From NCBI RefSeq assembly GCF_014646255.1, contig NZ_BMNC01000016.1:62001-126000 (forward strand): 64,000 nucleotides of DNA, written 5' to 3'. The translations under genes were made by a program, and so were the position numbers. Origin of the DNA: Lentzea pudingi. Its GTDB lineage: Bacteria > Actinomycetota > Actinomycetes > Mycobacteriales > Pseudonocardiaceae. The notes below the pieces were generated by a model, which was not told where the DNA came from, made no database searches, and saw only the letters and a list, made by a program, of their open reading frames with translations. This document shows positions 1-9,036 of this stretch, piece by piece (position 1 is the stretch's first letter; each line of letters opens with the position of its first letter).

Positions 1-1125
1 GTGCCGGTGGTGGCGTCGCGCAACGACCTCGCGCTCGGTGACAACGCCGTGCAGGACCTGGTCAGCAAGGCGCTGGCCGGGCGCCTGCCGGTCGCCCCGC
101 CGCTGTTCATGCCGTGGAGCGACACCTCGGTCGTGCTCGCCGAGCCGGTGCTGGTCGACGGTGAGGTGCGCGGCGCGGTGATCACGTTCTCGCCGACGGC
201 CAAGACCCGGTTCGAGGTGCTCGCCTGGTGGGCGTTGCTGCTCGCGGCGAGCCTGCTGGTGCTGGCGCTCGCGGTGCTGCTGGCGCTGCCGGTGGTGCGC
301 TGGACGCTGCGGCCGGTGCAGGCGCTCGACGACGCGACGGGGAAGCTCCTCGCGGCGGTGGTGTCGGGCCGGCCGGTGCCCCCGGTGGGCGCGGAGTCCG
401 GTCCGCCGGAACTGCGCCAGCTCTCGCGGTCGTTCGACCAGATGGCCGCGAACGTGAGCGATGTGCTTGCCGCGCAACGGGCCTTCGTCGCCGACGCCTC
501 GCACCAGCTGCGCAACCCGTTGACGGCGCTGAAACTCCGGCTGTCCAACCTGGAGGGTCACGTCGACGCGGAGGCGGAGGTGCACCAGGTCGAGGCGCTG
601 AGCGAGACCGACCGCCTCAACCGCATCCTCGACGAGCTCCTCGCCATGGCACGCGCCGAGTCGAGCTCCGTGGACCCGGTCCCGGTCGACGTCGACAAGT
701 CCGTGGCGGCACGGCTCTCGGCGTGGTCGTCGGCCGCGGCGGCGAAGGAGGTCCACCTCGTGCTCGACGGGGAACGGGTCGGCATGGCCCTCGTCCCGCC
801 GCGCGGGGTCGAGACGATCCTGGACGCGCTGCTCGACAACGCGCTGAAGTTCACCGCGGAGGGCACGCTGATCGTGGTCGACGCCCGCAAGACCGGCGGG
901 ATGGTCCGGCTCTCCGTCGCCGACCACGGGCCCGGCCTGCAGGCCGACGAGCTCGAACGGGCCACCGACCGGTTCTGGCGCAGCCCGGCCCACCAGAACG
1001 TGCCGGGCTCCGGGCTGGGGCTCTCGATCGTGCGGCTGCTCGTCGAACGCGTCGACGGCACCGTCGACCTCGAGTCCCCCGCGGACGGCGGCCTGAAGGT
1101 CGTGATCACACTTCCGGCGGTCTGA
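1..1125 (+). CDS. Sensor histidine kinase with HAMP domain (5' end cut by window)
   Basis: This is the membrane sensor of a two-component system, which autophosphorylates and passes the phosphate to a response regulator. The visible part begins in the extracytoplasmic loop. It then has one membrane helix (about residues 72-98), a HAMP linker (about 99-150), a dimerisation/phosphoacceptor helix with the H-box ASHQLRNPL (His168), an N-box DNALKF and the G-boxes DHGPG and GSGLGLSIV. The first membrane helix is missing, so the true start almost certainly lies before base 1 and the GTG at base 1 is internal. The partner regulator probably lies just upstream, outside the window. The gene ends exactly where the convergent gene at 1126-2040 ends. 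The sensed signal cannot be told. Confidence 0.93.
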   Translation: MPVVASRNDLALGDNAVQDLVSKALAGRLPVAPPLFMPWSDTSVVLAEPVLVDGEVRGAVITFSPTAKTRFEVLAWWALLLAASLLVLALAVLLALPVVRWTLRPVQALDDATGKLLAAVVSGRPVPPVGAESGPPELRQLSRSFDQMAANVSDVLAAQRAFVADASHQLRNPLTALKLRLSNLEGHVDAEAEVHQVEALSETDRLNRILDELLAMARAESSSVDPVPVDVDKSVAARLSAWSSAAAAKEVHLVLDGERVGMALVPPRGVETILDALLDNALKFTAEGTLIVVDARKTGGMVRLSVADHGPGLQADELERATDRFWRSPAHQNVPGSGLGLSIVRLLVERVDGTVDLESPADGGLKVVITLPAV

Positions 1126-2040
1126 TCAGACCTTGGCCTCGCGGTAGTAGCGCATGGCGCCGTTGTGCAGCGGCACCGGCGACGTCTCGATCGCGGACCT
1201 CTGCTCGATCGTGCGTGCCGCCGAGTGCGCCTTCACGAGGTCGGGCTGCCCGTCGAACAGCTGCCGCACCAGCGCCTCGGCCACGTCGTCGGGCATCGAC
1301 TCGGTGACGAGCAGGAAGTTGCGCACCACCAGCGTGATGACCGGGCCGGAGCGCAGGTTGTAGATCGAGGCGGGCAGCGTCGCCGACCCGTACACGGGGT
1401 ACTGCTGGCGGAACGCGGGCAGCTCGTCCTTCAGGTCGAGCATCCGCACGCCGAGACCCTTGGTGAGGTCGGTGATCCGGCTCGTCGGCAGGCCGCCCGA
1501 CCAGAAGAACGCGTCGATCCTGCCCTCCTGCATGGCCTGCGCCGAGTCGTCGAGACCGAGGTTGACGGCCTGGGGCGTGACGTTGCGGGCCCGCAGCAGC
1601 CGGCTCGCGATGATCTCGACGCCCGAGCCCGTCGCGCCGATCGACACGCGCAGCCCCGACAGCTCGCCGAGCTTCGTCACCGGCAGGTCGGCGCGGACGA
1701 TGACCTGCAGGTAGTCGTCGTGCATGCGGGCCAGGGCGCGCAGCTTCGAGGCGCCTTCCATGCCCTCGACGGCGTCGGCCTGCGAGAAGCCGACCTCGGC
1801 CTGGCCGGTGACGAGCCGGGTGACGTTGTCCTTCGACCCGTCGGTCCGGACGACCTGGGGCCGCGCGATGCCGAGACGGCCGCTCCAGATGTCCGCGAGA
1901 CCGCTGCCGAGCGCGTAGTAGACGCCGGTCTCGCTGCCCGTCGCCATCGTGATCTTGATGTTCGACACCGAGCTGCTACAGCCCGTCAGGACCGTTGCGG
2001 CGGTCAGCAGGCTCACGGCGACATGCACTCGTCCGAACAC
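1126..2040 (-). CDS. TAXI family TRAP transporter substrate-binding lipoprotein
   Basis: This is the extracytoplasmic binding protein of the TAXI group, which deliver organic acids or amino acids to a TRAP-type or related permease. The 304-residue product starts with a lipoprotein signal peptide (lipobox VLTGC, Cys21). The GSETGVYYALG stretch that follows is typical of TAXI proteins, as is the central region with GATGSGVEI. No TRAP permease (DctQM-like) gene is adjacent, so the partner is either beyond the window or absent. In actinobacteria a TAXI protein next to a histidine kinase is sometimes read as an accessory sensor; that role is only an inference here. Its stop codon directly abuts the kinase stop codon, tail to tail. 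Confidence 0.85.
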   Translation of the reverse strand: MFGRVHVAVSLLTAATVLTGCSSSVSNIKITMATGSETGVYYALGSGLADIWSGRLGIARPQVVRTDGSKDNVTRLVTGQAEVGFSQADAVEGMEGASKLRALARMHDDYLQVIVRADLPVTKLGELSGLRVSIGATGSGVEIIASRLLRARNVTPQAVNLGLDDSAQAMQEGRIDAFFWSGGLPTSRITDLTKGLGVRMLDLKDELPAFRQQYPVYGSATLPASIYNLRSGPVITLVVRNFLLVTESMPDDVAEALVRQLFDGQPDLVKAHSAARTIEQRSAIETSPVPLHNGAMRYYREAKV

Positions 2041-2170
2041 CAGCGCATCGTGCCACGGGGGCGGGCGGGGCCTGCACCCGACGAAGGTCCTGCCTGGTCA
2101 ACGCGCGGATGGGGCCGCCTTTGCCCGGTCCGCGAGACTCGGGCGTGTGACCAGGAGTTATCGTGTTCGT

Positions 2171-3652
2171 GTGAGTACCGCGCAAGTTCGCAAAAGCTTC
2201 CAGATCCGCACGTTCGGGTGTCAGATGAACGTGCACGACTCCGAGCGTCTCGCCGGTCTGCTGGAAGACGCGGGCTACGCGCGTGCCACCGAGGACGAGC
2301 AGGCGGACGTCGTCGTCTTCAACACCTGCGCGGTCCGCGAGAACGCGGACAACAAGCTGTACGGCACGCTCGGCCACCTCGCCCCGCAGAAGGCGGCGAA
2401 GCCCGGCATGCAGATCGCCGTCGGCGGCTGCCTCGCGCAGAAGGACCGCAGCGAGATCGTCCGGCGCGCGCCGTGGGTGGACGTCGTGTTCGGCACGCAC
2501 AACATCGGGTCGCTGCCGGTGCTGCTCGAACGCGCCCGCCACAACTCCGAGGCGCAGGTCGAGATCCTCGACTCGCTCGAGACGTTCCCGTCGGCGCTGC
2601 CGGCCGCGCGCGACTCCGCCTACTCGGGCTGGGTGTCGATCTCGGTGGGCTGCAACAACACCTGCACGTTCTGCATCGTGCCCTCGTTGCGCGGCAAGGA
2701 GAAGGACCGCCGTCCCGGCGACGTGCTCGCCGAGGTGCAGACGCTCGTCGACGAGGGTGTGCTGGAGGTGACATTGCTGGGCCAGAACGTCAACTCCTAC
2801 GGCGTCGAGTTCGGCGACAGGCTGGCGTTCGGCAAGCTGCTGCGCGCCTGCGGCGAGATCGACGGGCTGGAGCGCGTGCGCTTCACCTCCCCGCACCCCA
2901 AGGACTTCACCGACGACGTCATCGCCGCCATGGCCGAGACGCCCGCCGTGTGCCACAGCCTGCACATGCCGCTGCAGTCCGGTTCGGACCGCCTGCTCAA
3001 GGCGATGCGCCGCTCGTACCGCACCGAGAAGTACCTGGGGATCATCGAGAAGGTCCGTGCCGCCATGCCGGACGCCGCGATCACCACGGACATCATCGTC
3101 GGCTTCCCCGGTGAGACCGAGGAGGACTTCCAGGGCACGCTCGACGTGGTGCGCCAGGCCCGTTTCTCGTCGGCGTTCACGTTCCAGTACTCGAAGCGCC
3201 CGGGGACCCCGGCCGCCGACCTGCCGGACCAGCTGCCCAAGGCCGTCGTGCAGGAGCGCTTCGACCGGCTCGTGGCGCTGCAGAACGAGATGACGCACTC
3301 GTTGAACATCGAGCAGGTCGGCCGCACGGTCGAGGTCCTCGTCGCGACCGGCGAGGGCAAGCGCGACGCCGCGACGCAGCGCATGAGCGGCCGCGCGCGC
3401 GATGGCCGTCTCGTGCACTTCACGCCCGGTGCGACCGTCCCGCGTCCCGGCGACGTCGTCGAGACCGTCGTGACGTACGCGGCCCCGCACTACCTCGTCG
3501 CGGACGGCGAACCGTTGACGTGGCGCCGCACCAAGGCCGGTGACCGTTCCGAGGCCGGCATCAAGCCCAAGACCGCGGGCATCGGCCTGGGCCTGCCCTC
3601 GTTCGGAGCGCCCGCGCCGCTGCCCGCTGTCTCGGGGTGCGCGGCCCAGTGA
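2171..3652 (+). CDS. miaB: tRNA-2-methylthio-N6-dimethylallyladenosine synthase MiaB
   Basis: A radical-SAM methylthiotransferase that adds a methylthio group to i6A37 of tRNAs reading UNN codons, acting after MiaA (7289-8197). The 493-residue protein has the N-terminal domain with three cluster-binding cysteines (FGCQMN, NTCAVREN, GGCLAQ). Next comes the radical-SAM motif CNNTCTFC, and a C-terminal TRAM domain follows. I chose the GTG at 2171 because the conserved MiaB N-terminus begins about ten codons later and AGGAG lies at 2153-2157. The frame stays open back to 1949, but that extension has no family resemblance. The stop overlaps the next gene's GTG by four bases, so the two are probably translationally coupled. 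Order and neighbours match the mycobacterial Rv2733c region. Confidence 0.95.
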   Translation: MSTAQVRKSFQIRTFGCQMNVHDSERLAGLLEDAGYARATEDEQADVVVFNTCAVRENADNKLYGTLGHLAPQKAAKPGMQIAVGGCLAQKDRSEIVRRAPWVDVVFGTHNIGSLPVLLERARHNSEAQVEILDSLETFPSALPAARDSAYSGWVSISVGCNNTCTFCIVPSLRGKEKDRRPGDVLAEVQTLVDEGVLEVTLLGQNVNSYGVEFGDRLAFGKLLRACGEIDGLERVRFTSPHPKDFTDDVIAAMAETPAVCHSLHMPLQSGSDRLLKAMRRSYRTEKYLGIIEKVRAAMPDAAITTDIIVGFPGETEEDFQGTLDVVRQARFSSAFTFQYSKRPGTPAADLPDQLPKAVVQERFDRLVALQNEMTHSLNIEQVGRTVEVLVATGEGKRDAATQRMSGRARDGRLVHFTPGATVPRPGDVVETVVTYAAPHYLVADGEPLTWRRTKAGDRSEAGIKPKTAGIGLGLPSFGAPAPLPAVSGCAAQ

Positions 3653-4128
3653 GCGACCCAAGAGAATCGGACGACTTCTTGCGCAAGGAAATCGACTCGG
3701 TGGAGCACGAGGCCGCAAAGCGCATCGACCCCGGCACGGGCGCGCTGACGATCTCGATCGCGGTGCTCGCGATCCTGGTGTCGCTGGTCCTGCCGTGGAT
3801 CGGCGAGTACACGGGCCTGCAGGTCGTGCTGGGCGAGTCGGCGCTGTTCCTCCCGAAGCTGTTCTCGTACCTCGCTCTCGGCATCGGCGTGGTCGGTTCC
3901 GGCGTCACGCTCGCGGTGCGGCGCTGGGGACTCACGTGGGTGTGCTCGCTGGGGTTGTTCGCGGGGTCGATCATCGGTGTGCTGTCGATCTGGACGCAGC
4001 AGACGACGACCAGCAACAAGACGATCGGTCCCGGGCCCGGCATCGGGCTGATCATCGCGGTGATCGCCGTGATCGTCCTGCTGGTCAAGTGGGTGAAGAT
4101 CGCGGCCTCGCGCCCGCCCCAGCTGTGA
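3649..4128 (+). CDS. Rv2732c-like membrane protein downstream of miaB
   Basis: A 159-residue integral membrane protein of unknown function. After a charged N-terminal segment (about residues 1-30) there are about four hydrophobic helices (roughly 33-50, 63-85, 90-115, 125-150) and a short basic tail. It occupies the same place as Rv2732c of Mycobacterium tuberculosis, directly after miaB, and I assign it to that family on position, length and topology. The GTG start at 3649 overlaps the miaB stop as GTGA, so it belongs to the same transcript. There is no catalytic motif, and I do not claim a role in tRNA modification. Confidence 0.85.
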   Translation: MSDPRESDDFLRKEIDSVEHEAAKRIDPGTGALTISIAVLAILVSLVLPWIGEYTGLQVVLGESALFLPKLFSYLALGIGVVGSGVTLAVRRWGLTWVCSLGLFAGSIIGVLSIWTQQTTTSNKTIGPGPGIGLIIAVIAVIVLLVKWVKIAASRPPQL

Positions 4129-4173
4129 CGTGACGGCGGTGATGAATCACCGCGCGCCCTCGATTCGCTGGGC

Positions 4174-5013
4174 GTGACGGATGCGGTCGACGGCAACGCG
4201 AACACCACGCACGGTGACAACAGCGGCACCATCGTGCAGGCGCACTCGGTGTACCTGGGCGGCCGGAAGAAGCTGCCGCCGTTGGCTCGCGCCGCCATCG
4301 TCATCGGCGTCGTGGTCGTACTGGCCGTGTCGGTCGTTGTCGCCGTGTACCTGAAGCAGGACGCCGGCCAGCAGGCCGCCACTGACCCGCCTGCGTCCAC
4401 TCCGCCGTTGCTCTCCACCGCCACCACGGCACGGAGTTCGTCGTCGGCGACGGCCACCTCCGCGGTGGTCGTGGTCCCGGTGCGGACCGATCGGCCGACC
4501 GTGAAGCCGGTGCCGGCACCTACGACCCTGGCGGTGCCGCCGCCCCCTCCTCCCGCGCCGGGGCCCGGGCCGGTGAAGCCCGCGACCGACGGGCCGGGCT
4601 ACCTCGTGCCCGCCGGCAACGACCAGAGGGCCGCGGACTTCTACCAGAACAGCTGGAACGACGTTGTGATGTGGGAGCGGCACCCGGCGAGCGACGGCAC
4701 GAGCTACCAGCCGTTCTGGGCGCGGGAGTTCTCGGACGCGGACCACGGTGTGTTCCGCATCCGCAACCAGCGGGGCAACCTCTGCATGGAGCGGGTGCAC
4801 CAGGAGAACTTCGGCGAGCACATCAAGGCGAACGCGTGCTCGTGGGGCAACGACGCCCAGCTGTGGCAGGTCGTGAACACCCACCAGCTCGCGCACGTGA
4901 CGTCCGGCCGTTGCCTCGGAACGGCGAACGACGGGTCGTACGCCGACGGCACCTGGTTGATCGTGTCGCTGTGCACGGGCCGCGACGACCAGAAGTGGCG
5001 CATCGCCCGTTAG
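4174..5013 (+). CDS. Membrane-anchored ricin-type lectin domain protein
   Basis: A 279-residue single-pass protein. The N-terminal 30 residues are polar and carry the pattern NTTHGDNSGTIVQAHSVYL. One membrane helix follows (about residues 45-65), with no cleavable signal peptide. A long Ser/Thr/Pro-rich linker (about 70-145) leads to a C-terminal ricin B-like beta-trefoil fold. There NLCMERV, NDAQLWQVV, GRCLGTAND and DDQKWRIAR look like QxW/CL repeats. The likely topology puts the lectin domain outside the cell on a flexible stalk, perhaps binding cell-wall or host glycans. It interrupts the conserved miaB-DUF349 order, so it is probably an accessory insertion. The start is GTG at 4174 without a strong ribosome binding site. 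A strong terminator follows. Confidence 0.75.
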   Translation: MTDAVDGNANTTHGDNSGTIVQAHSVYLGGRKKLPPLARAAIVIGVVVVLAVSVVVAVYLKQDAGQQAATDPPASTPPLLSTATTARSSSSATATSAVVVVPVRTDRPTVKPVPAPTTLAVPPPPPPAPGPGPVKPATDGPGYLVPAGNDQRAADFYQNSWNDVVMWERHPASDGTSYQPFWAREFSDADHGVFRIRNQRGNLCMERVHQENFGEHIKANACSWGNDAQLWQVVNTHQLAHVTSGRCLGTANDGSYADGTWLIVSLCTGRDDQKWRIAR

Positions 5014-5025
5014 AACCTGTAACGA

Positions 5026-5063
5026 CTGAAGGCCCCTCTCCCGAACGGGAAAGGGGCCTTCAG
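5026..5063. terminator. Bidirectional hairpin terminator
   Basis: A perfect 12-bp stem (5026-5037 with 5052-5063) contains a further inner stem TCCCG/CGGGA around an AA loop. It lies between the convergent ricin-domain gene (ends 5013) and the DUF349 gene (ends 5092) and can serve both. Confidence 0.85.
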
Positions 5064-5091
5064 TCACATCTTCGAGAAGACGTCAGAACCT

Positions 5092-6441
5092 CTAGCGGGT
5101 CGCCAGGGCCTGCTCAGCGGCGGCGAGCCACTCACGCCACTGCGCGGCCTGTGCCTCGGCCTGCTCGGTGCGGCGCTTGTCGCCCGCGGCACGGGCCTTC
5201 GCGGCCTGCGCCTCGAACTGCTCCACGCGCTCGCGGAACTGGGCCACGCGGGCCTCGGCCTCGGGGTCGGACCGGCGCCACTGGGCGTCGACCGCGCCGC
5301 GGACCCGCTCCTCGATGGCGCGGAGCTTGCCCTCGAGGTCGCGGATGCGCTCACGCGGCACCTTGCCGATGGCGTCCCAGCGTTCCTGGATCTTGTAGAG
5401 AGCGTTGCGCGCCGCTTCGAGATCGCCCGACGGGTCGATGCCCTCGGCCTCGGCGAGCAGCTCCTCCTTCAGCTTCGCGTTGGCCGAGAACTCGGCGTCC
5501 CGCTCGCTGAACGCCTCGGAACGCTTCTGGAAGAACGCGTCCTGTGCCGCCCGGAACCGCTGCCACAGCGCGTCGTCGGCCTCCTTGGGCGCACGCCCGG
5601 CGGCCTTCCACTCGACCATGAGCTCCTTGTAACGACCGGCCGTGGGGCCCCAGTCGTCGGAGTCGACGAGCTTCTCGGCCTCGTCGACGAGCGCCTGCTT
5701 GGAGCCCTTCGCGACCGAACGCTGGCGGTCGAGGTCCGCGAAGTGCGAGCCGCGACGGCGGTTGAACGCGTCACGGGCCTTCGAGAACCGGCGCCACAGC
5801 TGCTCGTCGGTCTTGCGGTCGACGCCGCGGATGGTCTTCCACTCGTCGAGGATCTGACGCAGCCGGTCGCCCGCGACCTTCCACTGCGTCGACTCGTTCG
5901 CGATCGACTCGGCCTCGTCGACGAGCGCCTGCTTGCGCGCCACGGACTGGGCTCGGGCGGCCTCCTTGGCCTCCTTCGCCTTCTCCATGCCGGCCTCGGC
6001 CTGCACCAGCACGTGCTCGACGCGGGCGGCCAGCGCCTTCAGGTCGCCGACGACGGCGGCCTCGGCGAGCTGCTCCTTGACGTGCTTCGCGCTGGTCAGG
6101 GCGTGCTTGGGGTCGCCGGCGCCGGTCTTGAGCCGCGACACGAGCAGCTCGACCTCGGTGCGCAGGTCGTCGAAGCGCCGCGCGAAGTGCGCGAGACCCT
6201 CGACCGGCTCACCGGCCTGCCACGACCCGACAGCGCGTTCGCCGTCCTCGGTCTTCACGTACACGGTGCCGTCGGCGTCCACGCGCCCCCAGCGGTCAGG
6301 GTGGTCCGACGCCACGGGGACGGCCGGAGGCGACGCCTGCGGCGGGGTCTCCTTCGGCGTTTCCTCGACCCCACCCTCGGCTGCGACCGCCACTGGAGCG
6401 GTCTCGGCCACGGCCTCCGGTGTGCTGTCCTGCTCCGACAT
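5092..6441 (-). CDS. DUF349 domain protein
   Basis: A 449-residue, mostly helical cytoplasmic protein matching Rv2731 of mycobacteria in position and type. After an acidic, Ala/Pro-rich N-terminus (about 1-60) there is a coiled region. Three DUF349 units then follow (approximately residues 165-250, 255-325 and 330-400), each with the pattern W-K-x(2)-G followed by LWxRF. The C-terminal 60 residues are a charged coiled coil rich in Ala, Glu and Arg. The molecular function of DUF349 proteins is not established. The ATG at 6441 is chosen because GGAGGAA precedes it; the frame is open 37 codons further upstream without any family resemblance. It is divergent from the dioxygenase-like gene at 6612. 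Confidence 0.9.
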   Translation of the reverse strand: MSEQDSTPEAVAETAPVAVAAEGGVEETPKETPPQASPPAVPVASDHPDRWGRVDADGTVYVKTEDGERAVGSWQAGEPVEGLAHFARRFDDLRTEVELLVSRLKTGAGDPKHALTSAKHVKEQLAEAAVVGDLKALAARVEHVLVQAEAGMEKAKEAKEAARAQSVARKQALVDEAESIANESTQWKVAGDRLRQILDEWKTIRGVDRKTDEQLWRRFSKARDAFNRRRGSHFADLDRQRSVAKGSKQALVDEAEKLVDSDDWGPTAGRYKELMVEWKAAGRAPKEADDALWQRFRAAQDAFFQKRSEAFSERDAEFSANAKLKEELLAEAEGIDPSGDLEAARNALYKIQERWDAIGKVPRERIRDLEGKLRAIEERVRGAVDAQWRRSDPEAEARVAQFRERVEQFEAQAAKARAAGDKRRTEQAEAQAAQWREWLAAAEQALATR

Positions 6442-6611
6442 CGCCGGTTCCTCCCATCTGACGCCCGTGCCTGCCACGGGCGCCCCGCCAGAAGCGGGGC
6501 CGATGCAATACGGGCGCTGGAGGGTCTCCCGTCCCCAGTTCCCCGCGCGCATTCAAACAGGTCAGAGCTCGACTCGGTACTGGGAGTCCACGATAGGTAG
6601 CCTGGTTCGTT

Positions 6612-7292
6612 GTGATCACCCGCGCTGTGGTGGTGCCGCACCCACCTCTCCTGGTGCCAGAACTGGTCGCGGGAGCCGCCGCCGAAACCGAGTCCGTGCG
6701 CGCCGCAACCCTTGCCGCGGCAGGAAAACTGCCCGGTCCGTGGGTCGCGGTGGCGGTGGACGACGGCGGTCGTGCGACGTACGTGCCACCGATGTCGGGA
6801 AGTTTCCTCGGTTATGGGGTCGATCTGCCCGTGTCACTCGGCGGTGACCTGGCTCCGGACGCCCGGATCCCGTTGCCCGTGCTCATCACCGCGTGGCTTC
6901 GTGAACGCTGCGCAGTCGAGGTGTCACGCGTCGAACTCGTCCCGCCTGACCTGCCCGTCTCCGACTGTGTCTCGTTTGGACAACAACTCGCGTCCGAGGA
7001 CGCCGGCCTCCTGGTCCTGGGCGACGGCTCGACCCGGCACGGCCCCCGCTCGCCCGGCTCGGACGACGAGCGTTCGGGACCTTTCGACTCTTCGGTCCAC
7101 ACTCTGCTGGCCACCGCCGACGTGGACGGCCTGCTCGGCCTCGGCCTCGAACTCGCCCGCGAACTGGGCGCGCAGGGCCGTGCGGCGTGGCAGGTCCTCG
7201 CCGGCGTGCCCGGACCGTGGCGGTGCTCTTCCGCCGAGTTCTTCGCACCGTTCGGCGTGGGCTACCACGTCGCTGTCTGGGAGCGCCCGTGA
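6612..7292 (+). CDS. Class III extradiol dioxygenase-like protein (Rv2728c type)
   Basis: A 226-residue cytoplasmic protein that begins with the VVPHPPLLVPEL signature of the LigB-like/class III extradiol dioxygenase superfamily. In real dioxygenases this region supplies an iron-binding histidine. A second patch, LGDGSTRHGPRSPGSD, lies in the middle. It takes the place of Rv2728c, upstream of miaA, in mycobacteria. It is short for a ring-cleaving enzyme and its neighbours have nothing to do with aromatic breakdown, so catalysis is uncertain. Its stop overlaps the miaA GTG start by three bases (GTGA), which suggests translational coupling with miaA and dapF. Confidence 0.8.
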   Translation: MITRAVVVPHPPLLVPELVAGAAAETESVRAATLAAAGKLPGPWVAVAVDDGGRATYVPPMSGSFLGYGVDLPVSLGGDLAPDARIPLPVLITAWLRERCAVEVSRVELVPPDLPVSDCVSFGQQLASEDAGLLVLGDGSTRHGPRSPGSDDERSGPFDSSVHTLLATADVDGLLGLGLELARELGAQGRAAWQVLAGVPGPWRCSSAEFFAPFGVGYHVAVWERP

Positions 7293-8197
7293 TCACCCCC
7301 ATCGCAGTCGTCGGACCCACCGCGACCGGCAAGTCCGACCTGGCCGTCGCGCTCGCGGAACGGTTCGGGGGAGAGGTCGTCAACGCCGACGCCATGCAGC
7401 TCTACCGCGGCATGGACATCGGGACGGCCAAGATGCCCGTCTCCGAACGCCGGGGAGTGCCGCACCACCTGTTCGACGTCCTGTCCGTCACCGAGACCGC
7501 GTCCGTGGCCGCCTACCAGCGCGAGACGCGGGCCGTCGTCGAGGACCTGCTCGCCGCGGGCCGCACCCCGGTCCTCGTCGGTGGTTCGGGCCTCTACGTG
7601 CAAGCGGTGCTGGACGACCTGAAGTTCCCCGGCACCGACGACGCCGTGCGCCTGCGCTTCGAGGCCGAGCTGGCCTCTCTCGGTTCCGAGGCGTTGCACC
7701 AGCGCCTGAAGGAGCTCGATCCGGCCGCCGCGATCGCGATCCTGCCGTCCAACGGCCGCCGCGTCGTGCGCGCGCTGGAGGTCATCGAGCTGACGGGGCG
7801 GCCGTTCTCGGCGAACCTCCCCAAACCCGGCCCCGCCCGGTACGGCACCGTCCAGATCGGCGTCGACCGCGAGGTGTCCGAACTGGACTCCCGGGTCGAC
7901 CTGAGGGTGGACCAGATGTTCGCGTCCGGCCTGGAGGCCGAGGTGCGCGCCCTCGTCCGGATCGGCCTGCGCGACGGCAAGACCGCGTCCCGGGCCCTCG
8001 GCTACCAGCAGGTGCTGTCCGCAATGGACGGAGCCTGCACGATCGACTTCGCCGCCGAGGAGACCAAACGCGCCACCCGCCGGTTCGTGCGGCGCCAGCG
8101 CTCGTGGTTCCGGCGTGACCAGCGCATCACCTGGCTCGACGGTGCTCGCCCTGATCTCGTGGACGCCGCCGGTAACCTGGTCCCGTGGAGTTCGTGA
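7289..8197 (+). CDS. miaA: tRNA dimethylallyltransferase MiaA
   Basis: Transfers the dimethylallyl group to N6 of A37 in tRNAs, producing the substrate for MiaB (2171-3652). The 302-residue protein has the P-loop GPTATGKSD (residues 9-17), the substrate-binding DAMQLYRGMDIGT segment, the PHHLFDV motif, GGSGLYVQA and the C-terminal ALGYQQ and RRFVRRQRSWFRRD regions. The GTG start overlaps the stop of the upstream gene. An in-frame extension back to 7187 lies inside that gene and is not used. The 3' end overlaps dapF by 13 bases, so the three genes form one tight operon. Confidence 0.96.
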   Translation: MITPIAVVGPTATGKSDLAVALAERFGGEVVNADAMQLYRGMDIGTAKMPVSERRGVPHHLFDVLSVTETASVAAYQRETRAVVEDLLAAGRTPVLVGGSGLYVQAVLDDLKFPGTDDAVRLRFEAELASLGSEALHQRLKELDPAAAIAILPSNGRRVVRALEVIELTGRPFSANLPKPGPARYGTVQIGVDREVSELDSRVDLRVDQMFASGLEAEVRALVRIGLRDGKTASRALGYQQVLSAMDGACTIDFAAEETKRATRRFVRRQRSWFRRDQRITWLDGARPDLVDAAGNLVPWSS

Positions 8198-9003
8198 AGG
8201 GGCACGGCACGGAGAACGACTTCGTCATCCTGCCCGACCTCGATGACCAGCTGGACCTGACCGTCGCGCGCGTGCAGGCGCTGTGCGACCGGCAGCGCGG
8301 CCTGGGCGCGGACGGCGTGCTGCGCGTCGTGCGTTCCGGTGGCACTTCTGACGGCACTTCCAGCGGCAAGTGGTTCATGGACTACCGCAACGCCGACGGC
8401 TCCATCGCCGAGATGTGCGGCAACGGCCTGCGCGTCTTCGCCCGCTACCTCGTCGACGCGGGCCACCAGCCGCAGGGCGAGTTCGTGGTGGGGACGCGCG
8501 CCGGCGACCGGACGGTGACGACGCACCCGGACGGCTCCGTCACGAACGACATGGGCCCCGCGCGCGTCACCGGCACGTCCATCGCCGCGGTCGACGGCGC
8601 CGGCATCGGCGGGTTCGCGGTCGACGTCGGCAACCCGCACCTGGCGTGCGTCACCGACGTCCCGGTCGAGGGCTTCGACCTCACCGTGCCGCCCGGCTAC
8701 GACCCGGTGATGTTCCCGCACGGCGTCAACGTCGAGCTCATCAACGTGATCGGCGCCGACGCGTTGCGCATGCGCGTCTACGAGCGCGGCGTGGGGGAGA
8801 CCCGCTCGTGCGGCACCGGCACCGTCGCGTCCGTCGCCTCCTGGCTCGCGGGCCAGGGGCGCACCACCGGCTCGGCGACCGTCGACGTCCTCGGCGGCCA
8901 GGTCGTCGTGACCATCGAGCCGACGACGTCGACCCTCACCGGACCTGCCGTGCTCGTCGCGCGCGGCGAGCTCGACAAGTCCTGGTGGGACGCCCTCGCC
9001 TGA
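8185..9003 (+). CDS. dapF: Diaminopimelate epimerase DapF
   Basis: Interconverts LL- and meso-diaminopimelate, giving the precursor of lysine and of the peptidoglycan cross-link residue. The 272-residue protein contains both catalytic cysteines of this cofactor-independent racemase fold: MCGNGLR (the first thiol) and SCGTGTVAS (the second). The KGHGTENDFV start is typical of the family. The GTG start at 8185 lies within the last codons of miaA. A short inverted repeat (GTTAGA-GGG-TCTAAC, 9004-9018) follows the stop and may help termination towards the convergent lactonase-like gene. Confidence 0.96.
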   Translation: MEFVKGHGTENDFVILPDLDDQLDLTVARVQALCDRQRGLGADGVLRVVRSGGTSDGTSSGKWFMDYRNADGSIAEMCGNGLRVFARYLVDAGHQPQGEFVVGTRAGDRTVTTHPDGSVTNDMGPARVTGTSIAAVDGAGIGGFAVDVGNPHLACVTDVPVEGFDLTVPPGYDPVMFPHGVNVELINVIGADALRMRVYERGVGETRSCGTGTVASVASWLAGQGRTTGSATVDVLGGQVVVTIEPTTSTLTGPAVLVARGELDKSWWDALA

Positions 9004-9036
9004 GTTAGAGGGTCTAACCAGCCCGTCGGCACCCGG

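Noticed and set aside
2041..2170. N-terminal extension of MiaB back to 1949
   Set aside because: It would run into the TAXI gene on the other strand, has no family similarity, and the ribosome binding site at 2153 supports the GTG at 2171.
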